Assembly: GCA_025360185.1 (NCBI GenBank)
Contig: JANYCR010000415.1
Span: forward strand, 1-46,814
Source: Leptospiraceae bacterium
Lineage (GTDB): Bacteria; Spirochaetota; Leptospiria; Leptospirales; Leptospiraceae
Direction of reading: 5' to 3'
DNA length: 46,814 nucleotides
This document shows positions 1 to 7,707 of this stretch, in pieces. The translations under genes were made by a program, and so were the position numbers. A model generated the notes under the pieces. It saw only the letters and a program-made list of their open reading frames with translations. It had not been told where the DNA came from and ran no database searches. The first letter of the stretch is position 1. Every line of letters starts with the position of its first letter.

Positions 1-261
1 ATTAAAGAGAAGCCTAGCTTTGAGCGGTTTACGGAGATTACCTTCTTATTACAGGATACTATTTCCAAAATAAAAACCGGCAGTGGTCAGAAAAGACCCG
101 ATCTGGGTAAATACAAAGTGCGGCTAACAGCAGGCGAGCCAATTTTTCTTAATCCATATCATTCTTTGCATAAGACCGGTAAACGAGGAACAAAAGAAGC
201 CATCGAAAAAATTGGCGAAGAATTGTTTCATAAAATGAACCAACTTATTAACAATCCTTGA
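1..261 (+). CDS. C-terminal end of a probable lysophospholipid/1-acylglycerol-3-phosphate acyltransferase (partial)
   Basis: The reading frame is open from the first base to a TGA at 259-261, giving 86 residues of a protein that begins outside the window. The tail has the pattern of a PlsC-type acyltransferase end: a basic stretch, the segment VRLTAGEPIFLNPY (a GxPI-like motif), then an amphipathic helix rich in Glu and Lys. The catalytic HX4D block would lie upstream and cannot be seen, so the family call is inference from the tail alone. It could be another cytoplasmic enzyme. It converges on the acyl-CoA dehydrogenase gene across a repeat-filled gap. Confidence 0.45.
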   Translation: MKEKPSFERFTEITFLLQDTISKIKTGSGQKRPDLGKYKVRLTAGEPIFLNPYHSLHKTGKRGTKEAIEKIGEELFHKMNQLINNP

Positions 262-312
262 GTTTGGTTTTTACGAGATGAGGAAGATAGAATAAAATAG
301 ACCTTAATACGA

Positions 313-341
313 GTAGAGACAGGTCTGAGACCTGTCTCTAC
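313..341. repeat. 29-bp palindromic interspersed repeat, copy 1
   Basis: Two perfect 14-bp arms (GTAGAGACAGGTCT and its complement) surround one central G. The same 29 bases, with the same TACGA flank on the left, occur at 9294-9322, and a variant with changed arm bases lies at 28113-28141. The position after a stop codon would allow a role in transcript-end formation, but no T-run follows. Confidence 0.85.
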
Positions 342-369
342 GTTGAACAAAAAAAACATCTTTGCCAAA

Positions 370-559
370 TCCCTGTAGGGGACTGTGTAAAAGCAAAGAA
401 AATATCTCTCACAGAGGGCACATTATGTTGCGCCCCTAAGAAGCAACATTGAGTTTGATTCACAGAGAGTATTGATTTCGCTAACGCTATTGACTCTTTT
501 CTCTGTGTTCTCAGTGTGCTCTGTGAGAAAATCATGTTTTTACACAGCCCCCTACAGGA
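370..559. repeat. 190-bp fold-back element carrying an interspersed repeat block
   Basis: The ends are inverted copies of each other: TCCCTGTAGGGGACTGTG at 370-387 and its near complement at 542-559, extending into a short A/T run. Inside, 416-458 is the inverse of a block at 36405-36445 (shared core GGGGCGCA followed by CATAATGTGCC). There are also CACAGAG-type motifs at 461-540 related to 30553-30621. This fills most of the gene-free stretch 262-569. Short frames across it are not credible genes. Confidence 0.7.
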
Positions 560-569
560 TAACAATCAA

Positions 570-2273
570 TTAACGATTCATCTCATACGTATCCACAAGA
601 GCCATGATATGATTTTTGTAGATGTTATCGAATCTTTCCTGATTAAGAGTAGGTTTACGCAAAATCTTCATAGCATAGTCTTGTTGTTCTTTTGTGCTAG
701 TAGGTTTTGAATAGAGCTGAGTCGCATAACGCGAGAAATCTCGCACCATGAAGTCAAAGATTTGATCGATTAAAGCTTCGTCTTCGTTTGTGAGTTTAGC
801 TTGTTCGAGCACCAACTGACCGTAAGCCACAAGGGTAAACATTTCGCCAACAGTGAGCATAAAGTCGATGTCCACTCTTTGCGCCTTGTCAGGAGCAGCT
901 TTTTCAAGTAGTTCTTTGAAGACTGCAATTTGCTCTTTAAAGATAGTGAGGTTCGGGAGGTTATAGCTGTTATACGCAATGTTATAATCATGGAAGACAA
1001 CTTTCTCAAATCCCTTTGTAGTCGCACCTTGATTGAAAAGGAAAGTATCATCAGTCAAAGTGTGAACTCTTGGAATTACAGGTAGCGTTGAGTCAGGCTT
1101 AAAGAAATAATTTTGCATAAAGCGCATAATCAATATCATGTTCACATGCACAGTTCCTTCTAAACGTGGAAGCATTTGAATATCACGAATCGCCATTTCA
1201 AAATAAGCATCTTTGTTTAAACCCTTAGCAGCGATGATATTCCAAAGAGCGGTTACAGCTTCTTCGCCTTGCATAGTGACTTTCATTTTCTCCATTGGAT
1301 TAAATAGAAGATAACGTCTATCAGTCGCAGAAGCAGTTCTCATATAATCAGTTGCACGGAAAGAAAACATTCTCATCGCCACAATGCGAGTGTATGCTTC
1401 CATAAAAAGTTGTTTAATATGAGCAAAGTCAGTTACATATTGATTGAAAAGTCTTCTATGTGCAGCGTGGTTAATAGACTCATAAAATGCGTGAGTCGCA
1501 ATCCCAACAGAGCCCCAACCCAAATTGAATTTACAAAATGCGATAGTCGCAAGAGAAGCATCCCAAGCCTCACGACCAATCGAAATAATATCGTCTTTAG
1601 TAATTGGGTAATCATGTAACTCATACTCGGCTACATAGTTTTGGGAGGTAACAACGTTTTGCTTCAATTCATACTTTGGATGTTGGGAATTTACACCGAA
1701 GAATGTAAATTCGCCGCTTCCTTCCACTTTACCAAAAGTAGAAACGATAGCCGCTTTATTCCCGTTCCCGATATAGAATTTATCTCCACTAGCTTTGTAA
1801 GTGCCGTCGCCGTTGGGGATAAGCATCATATCACTCCCAATCAAATCTGCCCCGTGCTCTTTTTCAGACAAACCAAAAGCAAAAATCTCGCCTTCTTCTA
1901 AAAGTTTTGCGGCTTTGTTTTTGATGACTTCATTTTTAGAAAGCCAAATCGGACCAAGACCAAGCATAGAAACTTGCCATGTATACCAATAACATAAACC
2001 ATAAAAACCTAATATTTCATTGAACGCCATGATACGATTGGAATCCCAACGAGAATCCGAAGCACCATAACCCTTCGGAGTCATGAGAATCGAAAATGCT
2101 TTTTCTTTTTTCACGAACTCTAAAAAGTCTGCATACCAAACTTTTTTGTGGTCATCGTCTAAAACTTTGAGTTTGCCTTTAGTCTCAAAAAATTCTATCG
2201 TCTTTAACATTAGGTTTCTAGACTTTTCATCTAGATGCTCATACTTTTCTATCTTAGGGTTTAAGAGTTTCAT
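570..2273 (-). CDS. Acyl-CoA dehydrogenase family protein
   Basis: A 567-residue FAD enzyme predicted to introduce the alpha-beta double bond into an acyl-CoA, the first step of a beta-oxidation cycle, in the cytoplasm. The acyl-CoA dehydrogenase signature is at about residues 134-148 (GLSEKEHGADLIGSD), followed by the middle beta domain. The C-terminal helical domain contains RLEGTVHVN, where the Glu is a plausible catalytic base. The protein is longer than the classic 380-residue enzymes because of an extended C-terminal domain, a size seen in larger ACAD subfamilies. The ATG is preceded by AAGGAA. Substrate chain length cannot be read from the sequence. It is a single gene with no electron-transfer partner nearby. 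Confidence 0.85.
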   Translation of the reverse strand: MKLLNPKIEKYEHLDEKSRNLMLKTIEFFETKGKLKVLDDDHKKVWYADFLEFVKKEKAFSILMTPKGYGASDSRWDSNRIMAFNEILGFYGLCYWYTWQVSMLGLGPIWLSKNEVIKNKAAKLLEEGEIFAFGLSEKEHGADLIGSDMMLIPNGDGTYKASGDKFYIGNGNKAAIVSTFGKVEGSGEFTFFGVNSQHPKYELKQNVVTSQNYVAEYELHDYPITKDDIISIGREAWDASLATIAFCKFNLGWGSVGIATHAFYESINHAAHRRLFNQYVTDFAHIKQLFMEAYTRIVAMRMFSFRATDYMRTASATDRRYLLFNPMEKMKVTMQGEEAVTALWNIIAAKGLNKDAYFEMAIRDIQMLPRLEGTVHVNMILIMRFMQNYFFKPDSTLPVIPRVHTLTDDTFLFNQGATTKGFEKVVFHDYNIAYNSYNLPNLTIFKEQIAVFKELLEKAAPDKAQRVDIDFMLTVGEMFTLVAYGQLVLEQAKLTNEDEALIDQIFDFMVRDFSRYATQLYSKPTSTKEQQDYAMKILRKPTLNQERFDNIYKNHIMALVDTYEMNR

Positions 2274-2322
2274 TGTTCTTCCTTGGAATTTTAATTAATA
2301 ATAAACGTTGTTAGTTGACTTG

Positions 2323-2388
2323 TGTCATGGTGAGCTAGTCGAATCCATGCGTTTACAAACAGGGCACTTCGACAGGCTCAGTGTGACA
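2323..2388. repeat. Hairpin repeat of the TTCGACAGGCTCAGTG type
   Basis: TGTCATGGTGAGCTAGTCGA at 2323-2342 is an imperfect inverse of the arm ending at 2388 (TTCGACAGGCTCAGTGTG). The same core recurs at 16147-16164 and 20724-20740. It sits upstream of the acyl-CoA dehydrogenase start. This and the next entry account for much of the gene-free stretch 2274-2708; the rest shows nothing recognisable. Confidence 0.65.
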
Positions 2389-2585
2389 ATGCAATTCGAT
2401 TTACATTTCTACAAAGTTTTCGTATTTCTTTTTTCTTAATTTGACTTTTTTAAAGTTTTAGTATTTCGTCTAGACAAAAAAACTTTTTTGGATTTGATTT
2501 GTTTGGGGGTTCCCGTCGGCTTTATACTTAGTGAACGCATGTATGCGTCACCTACAGGAATTGCGCCGGTCGGGCTCTCGCTCTC

Positions 2586-2649
2586 GTCAATAATTTGCGA
2601 CTGCTCAATGTAGTTGAACAGGCTTTTTATTCATATGCAAATTATTGAC
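2586..2649. repeat. Large inverted repeat in a structured intergenic region
   Basis: A perfect 13-bp inverted repeat (GTCAATAATTTGC at 2586-2598, complement at 2637-2649) encloses a 38-base loop. It lies inside a locally GC-richer block (about 2500-2706) unlike the surrounding AT-rich DNA. A short ATAAC/GTTAT palindrome at about 2692-2703 lies near the end of the lipoprotein pseudogene. The arrangement recalls cassette or attC-type recombination sites, but the canonical site was not demonstrated. Confidence 0.55.
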
Positions 2650-2708
2650 GCCGCTTCCATCCCTAACCCGGGGCTTTGGTGTTTTAAGGATAACTTGCGT
2701 TATGCGTT

Positions 2709-3172
2709 TTATTTCTTGGTAATCGCATTTACAATATCGTTTGCAATTTCTGGAAACATTCTTTGGACGATTTCAATTTCATTTTGGAATTGATGACTTT
2801 CATTATGATAGGCATACCTTGAAAGATAACGCTCTGCTTTTCCTGAATGGATACAGAAAAAAATATTTTCGTTGATTCTAATTCAACTATAACCGCGTCA
2901 AGTATATCTAATTTGAATTGAAATTTGTCATTATCTTCATATTTTAGTGGACGCTCAATCTCTATTGTTTGACATAAAATGAAAGGTATTAAGAAAAAAG
3001 GAAACTCAGTTTTCCCATTTTCAGGACGTAAATCCTTAAACGGCAAAATTCCGATTCTCTTTCCTCATTTCACTTTAGGATCTGGATAATCTGGTGGTAT
3101 ATAAGAAAATGATTGCGGGGAACTACAATGAAGCAAAACAACGATAAGCCATAAAAATATTTTAATTTTCAA
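2709..3172 (-). pseudogene. Degraded lipoprotein gene (in-frame stop plus frameshift)
   Basis: A TTG at 3172, seven bases after AGGAG, starts a lipoprotein leader (KIFLWLIVVLLHC, lipobox LLHC). After 35 codons the frame hits TGA at 3066-3068, then continues in the same frame as GKRIGILPFKDLRPENGK. Near 2865 a run of seven T (minus strand) is followed by loss of sensible sequence in that frame. Another frame instead reads a charged, helical tail ending VNAITKK and TAA at 2709-2711. Removing the stop and one T would restore a single protein of about 155 residues. The remaining 105-codon frame starting at 3046 is therefore not an independent gene. The family is an exported lipoprotein of unknown function. 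Sequencing error in the homopolymer is an alternative for one lesion. Confidence 0.7.
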
Positions 3173-3242
3173 TGAGTTCTCCTAATAATTCTGATTGATT
3201 TCAAATTTTTCAATAAACGATAAAGAGGCTAATTAGAGTAAG

Positions 3243-3491
3243 TCACTCTGAATATTTATCCCAAGAACGATTTTTTGCATTCTTTCTTACTTCTTTAATT
3301 TCCGCATTAATTTCTTCGAGGGTCATTTCTGAGAGACCTGTTTCCTTTGCAATTTGGTGGCAGCGAGCTAATGCTTTTTTCGCTAACTCTGTGCTGATTC
3401 TTTCTAAGAGTTCTTTAAAAGCAATTGAATCTGATTTAAATCCAAAGCTTTGGAATTCATTTTCAGAAATGGATACTGTAATCGTCTTCAT
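3243..3491 (-). CDS. Small antitoxin-like protein (orphan)
   Basis: 82 residues with no signal peptide: a short beta-like start (MKTITVSISENEF), a central helical stretch, then LEEINAEIKEVRKN near the C-terminus. The ending LxxEINAEIK(A/E)VR is typical of small antitoxins that precede PIN or RelE toxins. No toxin frame follows: only 70 bases separate its stop from the lipoprotein pseudogene start. The antitoxin call is inference from the tail pattern. It may be a lone antitoxin remnant or a small regulatory protein. An A/T-rich leader with GAAGGAA upstream supports expression. Confidence 0.55.
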   Translation of the reverse strand: MKTITVSISENEFQSFGFKSDSIAFKELLERISTELAKKALARCHQIAKETGLSEMTLEEINAEIKEVRKNAKNRSWDKYSE

Positions 3492-3598
3492 GAGAATAGT
3501 TTTTCCTTCTAATTAAAAAAACTCAAGTAAAAAAGATTTTTTGAGTTAGTAAAATCATATTCATTTCATATAATTAAAGACAATGGACAGTTTTTGAA

Positions 3599-4072
3599 TC
3601 AATCCTCATAGTATGTTTTGAATCTACTTTTTTGTTCTGCTAAAATTTTTACTGCTTCGTCCCAAGGTAGGGGAATATCTTTATGTTTCATTTTTAGTCT
3701 TGCAAATTTGCTTGTAGCAAGTGCTTCTTCGCTTTCGTCTATCGCTTGAGAATGTCTCTTACTGACTATAAAATTTTCTAAGTCTTCTTCCGTTTCCCAA
3801 ACAGTCATAGTCCATGCTTCGTTTCCAAATATTTTTTTACTAATAGATATTCCAATCAAACCAGAATTTTCCTTAATATTATCTTTTATCGAATTGACAT
3901 TTTTCCAAAATGATTTATTTTTTTCACTCTTCTCTTCTGTCTTTGCATAAGTGATACTCACAATTAGAATTTTCTCTGGCTCCTTAATAGGTTCTTTCAC
4001 AATTAGAAAAGGTGTAGCAATTCTGCAATTGAAAATAGATAACATAGTTAGGATCATCAATTTATTTAACAT
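3599..4072 (-). CDS. Small probable lipoprotein with an antibiotic-monooxygenase-like (dimeric alpha/beta barrel) domain
   Basis: 157 residues. A short leader ends in SIFNC at about residue 16, a plausible spirochaetal lipobox. The rest (KILIVSITYAK, then WTMTVWETEEDLENFIVSKRH) has the strand-helix-strand pattern and the TxWET motif of ferredoxin-like barrel proteins of the ABM/DUF3291 kind, often haem or quinone related. The start overlaps the end of the upstream SDR gene by 11 bases, indicating translational coupling as the last gene of a three-gene operon controlled by the HxlR regulator. The catalytic role is unknown. The lipoprotein call depends on the leader being real; an internal start would make it cytoplasmic. 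Confidence 0.6.
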   Translation of the reverse strand: MLNKLMILTMLSIFNCRIATPFLIVKEPIKEPEKILIVSITYAKTEEKSEKNKSFWKNVNSIKDNIKENSGLIGISISKKIFGNEAWTMTVWETEEDLENFIVSKRHSQAIDESEEALATSKFARLKMKHKDIPLPWDEAVKILAEQKSRFKTYYED

Positions 4073-4835
4073 CTTTAGTCATATCTCCCATGATTTTGTT
4101 TAGAATGATTCTTCTAAAAAAACGGGGAAGAGTTGCAAGAGAGTAGCTTAGTATTTCAGAAAGTAGTCCCGGTCGCACTGTTAGGCGTTTGCCTATAGCG
4201 TTTAACGTTTCATTTGCAATTCCATCTGGTTTTGCAGAAAGACCCATACTCATCTTTGCCCTCGAACCAAACCCAGAATCAATCGGACCCGGAGCACAAG
4301 AAATTACAGAGATATTAAATTTTTTAAGTTCAGTGTAAATTCCTTCTGCAAAACTTTGAATAAATGCTTTTGTCGCAGAATACGTTGCCGCTTTTGCTAC
4401 GCCTTGAAACGCAACGATCGAACTAAAAAGAACAATTTTTCCTTCCCCTCTAGACTTGAATCTATTTACAAACTCAGAACAAATTTGCACAACTGCTGCA
4501 CAATTCAAATCAATCATATTCAATTCGTCTTGAACTGGAATATTGATAAAATCTCCAGAAGTGCCAAACCCAGCCGCAAGCACGATTATACTAATGTCAT
4601 AATTTTTAGTTTTTTCTAAAACAACTTTAACCTTCTCTCGATTGCTCAAATCTTCACAAATGAGAAAGGATTCAGTGCCAAATTTTTCTTTTAGTAATTC
4701 TGCATTTTGATTTAATAAATCACTCGATCTTGCAACTTGAATTAAATTAAAATTTCTCTTCGCAAGTTCAAAGCAAAAATCTTTACCAATCCCACTAGAA
4801 GCTCCGGTGACTAACGCCCATTTTTTATTTTGCAT
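4062..4835 (-). CDS. Short-chain dehydrogenase/reductase (SDR)
   Basis: A 257-residue NAD(P)-dependent oxidoreductase of classical SDR size. The Rossmann nucleotide site TGASSGIG is at residues 10-17. The catalytic Ser is at about 138-139 (VLFSSIVAF), and the YSATK motif places catalytic Tyr at 152 and Lys at 156. AAGFG matches the usual NNAG position. It is the middle gene of the operon, overlapping its neighbours by 11 bases on each side. The substrate is not deducible. Pairing with two small barrel proteins and a cysteine-containing HxlR regulator suggests detoxification of a quinone, aldehyde or similar electrophile; that is inference. Confidence 0.88.
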   Translation of the reverse strand: MQNKKWALVTGASSGIGKDFCFELAKRNFNLIQVARSSDLLNQNAELLKEKFGTESFLICEDLSNREKVKVVLEKTKNYDISIIVLAAGFGTSGDFINIPVQDELNMIDLNCAAVVQICSEFVNRFKSRGEGKIVLFSSIVAFQGVAKAATYSATKAFIQSFAEGIYTELKKFNISVISCAPGPIDSGFGSRAKMSMGLSAKPDGIANETLNAIGKRLTVRPGLLSEILSYSLATLPRFFRRIILNKIMGDMTKDVK

Positions 4836-5316
4836 TTTCTTTTTCTCCGATGTTTATTCTCTGTTTGAATTTATTATTTAAACTAGTTAAACTTACATGT
4901 GGCTGAAAGGCAGATAAACCAAACGATTCCATATTGTAGTATAGGCTTTCCACTTTTTCGGGCTCAACAACGTAGGTCTCATGCCAAATTCCTAAATTAA
5001 TATCAGATAAAAAATTTTTCAAATAATCCTTGGCTGACTCCAAATGAGAAAAAATTTTTGAATTTGCAAACTGTTCTATACTTTTAGCAGAATCCCAATA
5101 AGATAAAAAGAGAGTTGTAAAATGAGGAGTCATTGTAAAAAAATTTTCCCCATGATAAAATCCCGCTTCCTGATTTAACTTTAATTCTGACTGCATCTTT
5201 AGCATTCGATTAGCAACCAGTGGCATTTTCCACATAGAAGTAAATTTTCTACATTGAACTCCGGTTAAAAAAACGGTGAATGCTTTATCTGTGCTTGTGG
5301 TGAATCTATTTACCAT
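4825..5316 (-). CDS. DUF4188-like monooxygenase-family protein
   Basis: 163 residues from the ATG at 5316, which has AAGGA eight bases upstream. A longer frame runs 33 codons further up, but its extra part is a low-complexity hydrophobic translation of the promoter and operator (the -35 box is inside it), so the shorter start is preferred. The body (FTVFLTGVQC, WKMPLVANRML, FYHGENFF, YWDSAKSIEQFA, WHETYVV) matches the DUF4188 / haem-dependent monooxygenase-like barrel family. First gene of the operon with the SDR and the small lipoprotein, overlapping the SDR by 11 bases. Expression is probably repressed by HxlR binding at 5332-5362. Confidence 0.72.
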   Translation of the reverse strand: MVNRFTTSTDKAFTVFLTGVQCRKFTSMWKMPLVANRMLKMQSELKLNQEAGFYHGENFFTMTPHFTTLFLSYWDSAKSIEQFANSKIFSHLESAKDYLKNFLSDINLGIWHETYVVEPEKVESLYYNMESFGLSAFQPHVSLTSLNNKFKQRINIGEKENAK

Positions 5317-5331
5317 ATAAAATTCCTTTTT

Positions 5332-5362
5332 ATTAGTAACTATTATTTTAATAGTTACTAAT
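5332..5362. promoter_or_regulatory. Operator: 31-bp perfect palindrome, probable HxlR binding site
   Basis: Two perfect 14-bp arms (ATTAGTAACTATTA and its complement) flank a 3-bp centre. The half-site core AGTAACT resembles GTAAC-type HxlR/YodB operators. It overlaps the -10/start region of the leftward operon promoter and lies about 12 bases upstream of a rightward TATAAT (5374-5379) that could serve the regulator gene. One bound dimer could thus control both directions. Confidence 0.75.
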
Positions 5363-5388
5363 AAAATAATAGTTATAATGATTGTCAA
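5360..5388 (-). promoter_or_regulatory. Leftward promoter of the DUF4188–SDR operon
   Basis: On the minus strand a consensus -35 TTGACA (5388-5383) is followed after 17 bases by TTTATT (5365-5360) as a weak -10. The -10 adjoins the operator palindrome. Transcription would start in the operator and make the ATG at 5316 the first good start. Confidence 0.55.
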
Positions 5389-5478
5389 TAGAAAATAATA
5401 AAAAATTATAGCCATAAAGACATTCTAATATTATTATGAATGAGTAAAATCAATTACCTATAGAAAAGAGACCATACA

Positions 5479-5808
5479 ATGGATAAAAAAATTCAGATTA
5501 AAGGAAATGAGTGCCCGGTGGCGAGAAGCCTAGAAATCATAGGGGATAGATGGACTCTCTTAATTCTTAGAGATATGTTTAAGAAAAAAATGAAACACTT
5601 TCAAGAATTTTTAAGTGCTGATGAGAAAATATCTCCTAATCTCCTATCAAATCGACTCAAGAAACTTACCGAATACGGAATTATTGAAAATAAATTATAC
5701 TCCGAACACCCACCGAGATATGAATATACACTAACGCCTCTCGGAAGAGAGTTGGGTCCTGTCCTACAGTCTCTCTGGGATTTTGGCAAAAAATATACGC
5801 AAAGCTAA
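5479..5808 (+). CDS. HxlR-family winged-helix transcriptional regulator
   Basis: 109 residues with the full HxlR pattern: N-terminal CPVARSLEIIGDRWTLLILR with a conserved Cys at 13, the recognition helix region ISPNLLSNRLKKLTEYGIIE, the wing PPRYEYTLTPLG, and a C-terminal dimer helix. In relatives such as YodB and HypR the N-terminal Cys senses quinones or oxidants; that role here is inference. Divergent from the three-gene operon, with the palindromic operator between. Start supported by AAAAGAGA upstream of the ATG. Confidence 0.9.
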   Translation: MDKKIQIKGNECPVARSLEIIGDRWTLLILRDMFKKKMKHFQEFLSADEKISPNLLSNRLKKLTEYGIIENKLYSEHPPRYEYTLTPLGRELGPVLQSLWDFGKKYTQS

Positions 5809-5854
5809 CTATTCTTATTTAAGAAATTGAAGAAGTTTAACTTCATTTCTACTC

Positions 5855-7483
5855 TCAAATCTCCAGCACGATACCACTGTAAGCCGCAAGTTCTAAACTA
5901 GAATTAGCATTCAATTTCGTTTCACCGACTGTTAACGCAATTTGTTTTACATGATTTACTTTTATATCTAAATCTTTATCGCTAAAATTAATAAATACTA
6001 GAAAAGATTTCTCTGCCGAATAACGGCGATATACCAGTAAATCAGAATAGTCTTTGTAATTGGTTTCGACAAATAGGCTTCCGGATTGAAAAGTAGAATT
6101 CCCGTTTCTGAATTTTAATAAAGCTTTATAGGTGTTTAAAAGCGAATCTTTATCTGATAGCTCGTATTCTACATTGATTTGTGGATAATAATTATTTACC
6201 GTAAGCCAAGGCTTTGTAGCAGGGGTAGTAAATCCGGCATTGATAGAAGAATTCCACTGCATTGGTGTTCTACAATTATCTCGGTTCATGTAAACACCGA
6301 GTAGATTCGCAAGAGGAGTAGGGAAAAAAGCATTCTGCTGGGCAATTGGATCTTTGCCCTGCCAGTTAGGAATATCGGAGTCTTGCATTCCAATTTCCTC
6401 CCCGTAATAAACGACTGGAATTCCGCGGGCGGTAAATTGAAATAAGGCGAGAAGTTTTGCTTTGTTCGGGTCTCTATCAATCTTGTCGATATAACGCATT
6501 TGATCGTGGTTTCCATATACATAAGTCGGAGTATACGGGTAAGGATAAATAGCCTCATTTTTAGAAAGAAGGTCTCGAAAAAAATTAGCAGAGAATTGAA
6601 AGTGAATGAGCTCAAATTGAAATACGAGATGCAGCCCGTCGTGTTTCTCACCGAGAAATTTTTTTAAAATAACATCATTTCCGCTCACTTCCCCAAGTAA
6701 AAATCGCTCAGACGAATACTCGTCTAGTAGCGAATGGACTTCTTTCGCGAGTTCGAAACAATCGGGATGATTTAAAGTATGAATTTTCTTTTGGAAAAAA
6801 GCTTCATCCTGGGAATCAGGAGTGGGGATGAACCTAAGCGAAAAAGGATTATCTCTAAACTCTGCATCTTTGTAAATGCTATTGAATATATCTAAACGAA
6901 ATCCATCTACACCTTTGTCTAACCAGTAGCGCATAATGGCAAACATAGCTTCTTTGACTTCTGGATTTCTATAATTTAAGTCCGGTTGAAAATCTAAAAA
7001 GTTCGCAAAATACCATTCATCCGTTTTCTCATCATAGTTCCAACCGGGTCGGTTAATCATCGATATCCAGTTATTAGGCAGTGCATCTTTACTTTTTCCC
7101 TTTCTCCAGATATACCAATCTCTTTTTGGATTGTCCTTGCTTGATCTGGATTCTTTGAACCAAGGATGTTCATCTGAAGTATGATTTAGCACCATGTCAA
7201 ATACAATTCGCATTTTTCTTTTGTGGATTTCTCTTATTAGCCGCTCTGCATCGTCTAACATTCCAAAGATTGGGTCTATTTGGGTGTAATCGCTAATATC
7301 ATAGTGAAAGTCTTTGCCTGGACTCTTATAAAAGGGAGAAATCCAAATCGTTTCAAAGCCTAAGTCTTTTATATAATCAAGCTTTGCAATGATTCCCGGT
7401 AAGTCTCCGATTCCGTCATCATTCGTATCGAGAAATGATCTCGGGTAGATTTGATAGATTGTAGTTGTTTGCCACCACTTCAT
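5855..7483 (-). CDS. GH13 alpha-glucosidase (oligo-1,6-glucosidase / trehalose-6-phosphate hydrolase type)
   Basis: 542 residues of a cytoplasmic glycoside hydrolase cleaving alpha-glucosidic bonds in short sugars. The ATG at 7483 follows GGAGA; a TTG four codons earlier is less likely. Landmarks: WWQTTTIYQIYPRSFLD at the N-terminus, the calcium-loop-like DTNDDGIGDLPGI, catalytic nucleophile Asp in GFRLDIFN (about 198), acid/base Glu in FLLGEVSG (about 265), transition-state Asp in YGNHDQ (about 327), and a C-terminal beta domain. Length matches the family (540-560). No transporter or sugar regulator is nearby. The exact substrate (isomaltose, sucrose or trehalose-6-P) cannot be fixed. Confidence 0.88.
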   Translation of the reverse strand: MKWWQTTTIYQIYPRSFLDTNDDGIGDLPGIIAKLDYIKDLGFETIWISPFYKSPGKDFHYDISDYTQIDPIFGMLDDAERLIREIHKRKMRIVFDMVLNHTSDEHPWFKESRSSKDNPKRDWYIWRKGKSKDALPNNWISMINRPGWNYDEKTDEWYFANFLDFQPDLNYRNPEVKEAMFAIMRYWLDKGVDGFRLDIFNSIYKDAEFRDNPFSLRFIPTPDSQDEAFFQKKIHTLNHPDCFELAKEVHSLLDEYSSERFLLGEVSGNDVILKKFLGEKHDGLHLVFQFELIHFQFSANFFRDLLSKNEAIYPYPYTPTYVYGNHDQMRYIDKIDRDPNKAKLLALFQFTARGIPVVYYGEEIGMQDSDIPNWQGKDPIAQQNAFFPTPLANLLGVYMNRDNCRTPMQWNSSINAGFTTPATKPWLTVNNYYPQINVEYELSDKDSLLNTYKALLKFRNGNSTFQSGSLFVETNYKDYSDLLVYRRYSAEKSFLVFINFSDKDLDIKVNHVKQIALTVGETKLNANSSLELAAYSGIVLEI

Positions 7484-7707
7484 ATTTTTCTCCAATTATT
7501 CAGAATGAGTCCACATTCTCAAGACGTTGACTTTTTTTCCCAGTAATATAAATCGGTTTGTGATTTGTTTTCACTTCTTCTATCAAAGAAAATAATTTTT
7601 GTCTGGCGTTTGTTACTTGGATCGATTGCATTTTCCTAGCGTACATTTTTACGTACATAGGTCAAATGAAAATTCTATCTCTGAAAATAAGGAATTCATT
7701 CTTGATT

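Noticed and set aside
338-565. 75-codon minus-strand frame and overlapping plus-strand frame
   Set aside because: Both lie inside a fold-back repeat element and have no start signal; the shared AQHNVP peptide comes from the repeat, not from a protein family.
2640-2710. Integron attC site
   Set aside because: Spacing and R/L box sequences do not match a canonical attC well enough, and no integrase is in the window.
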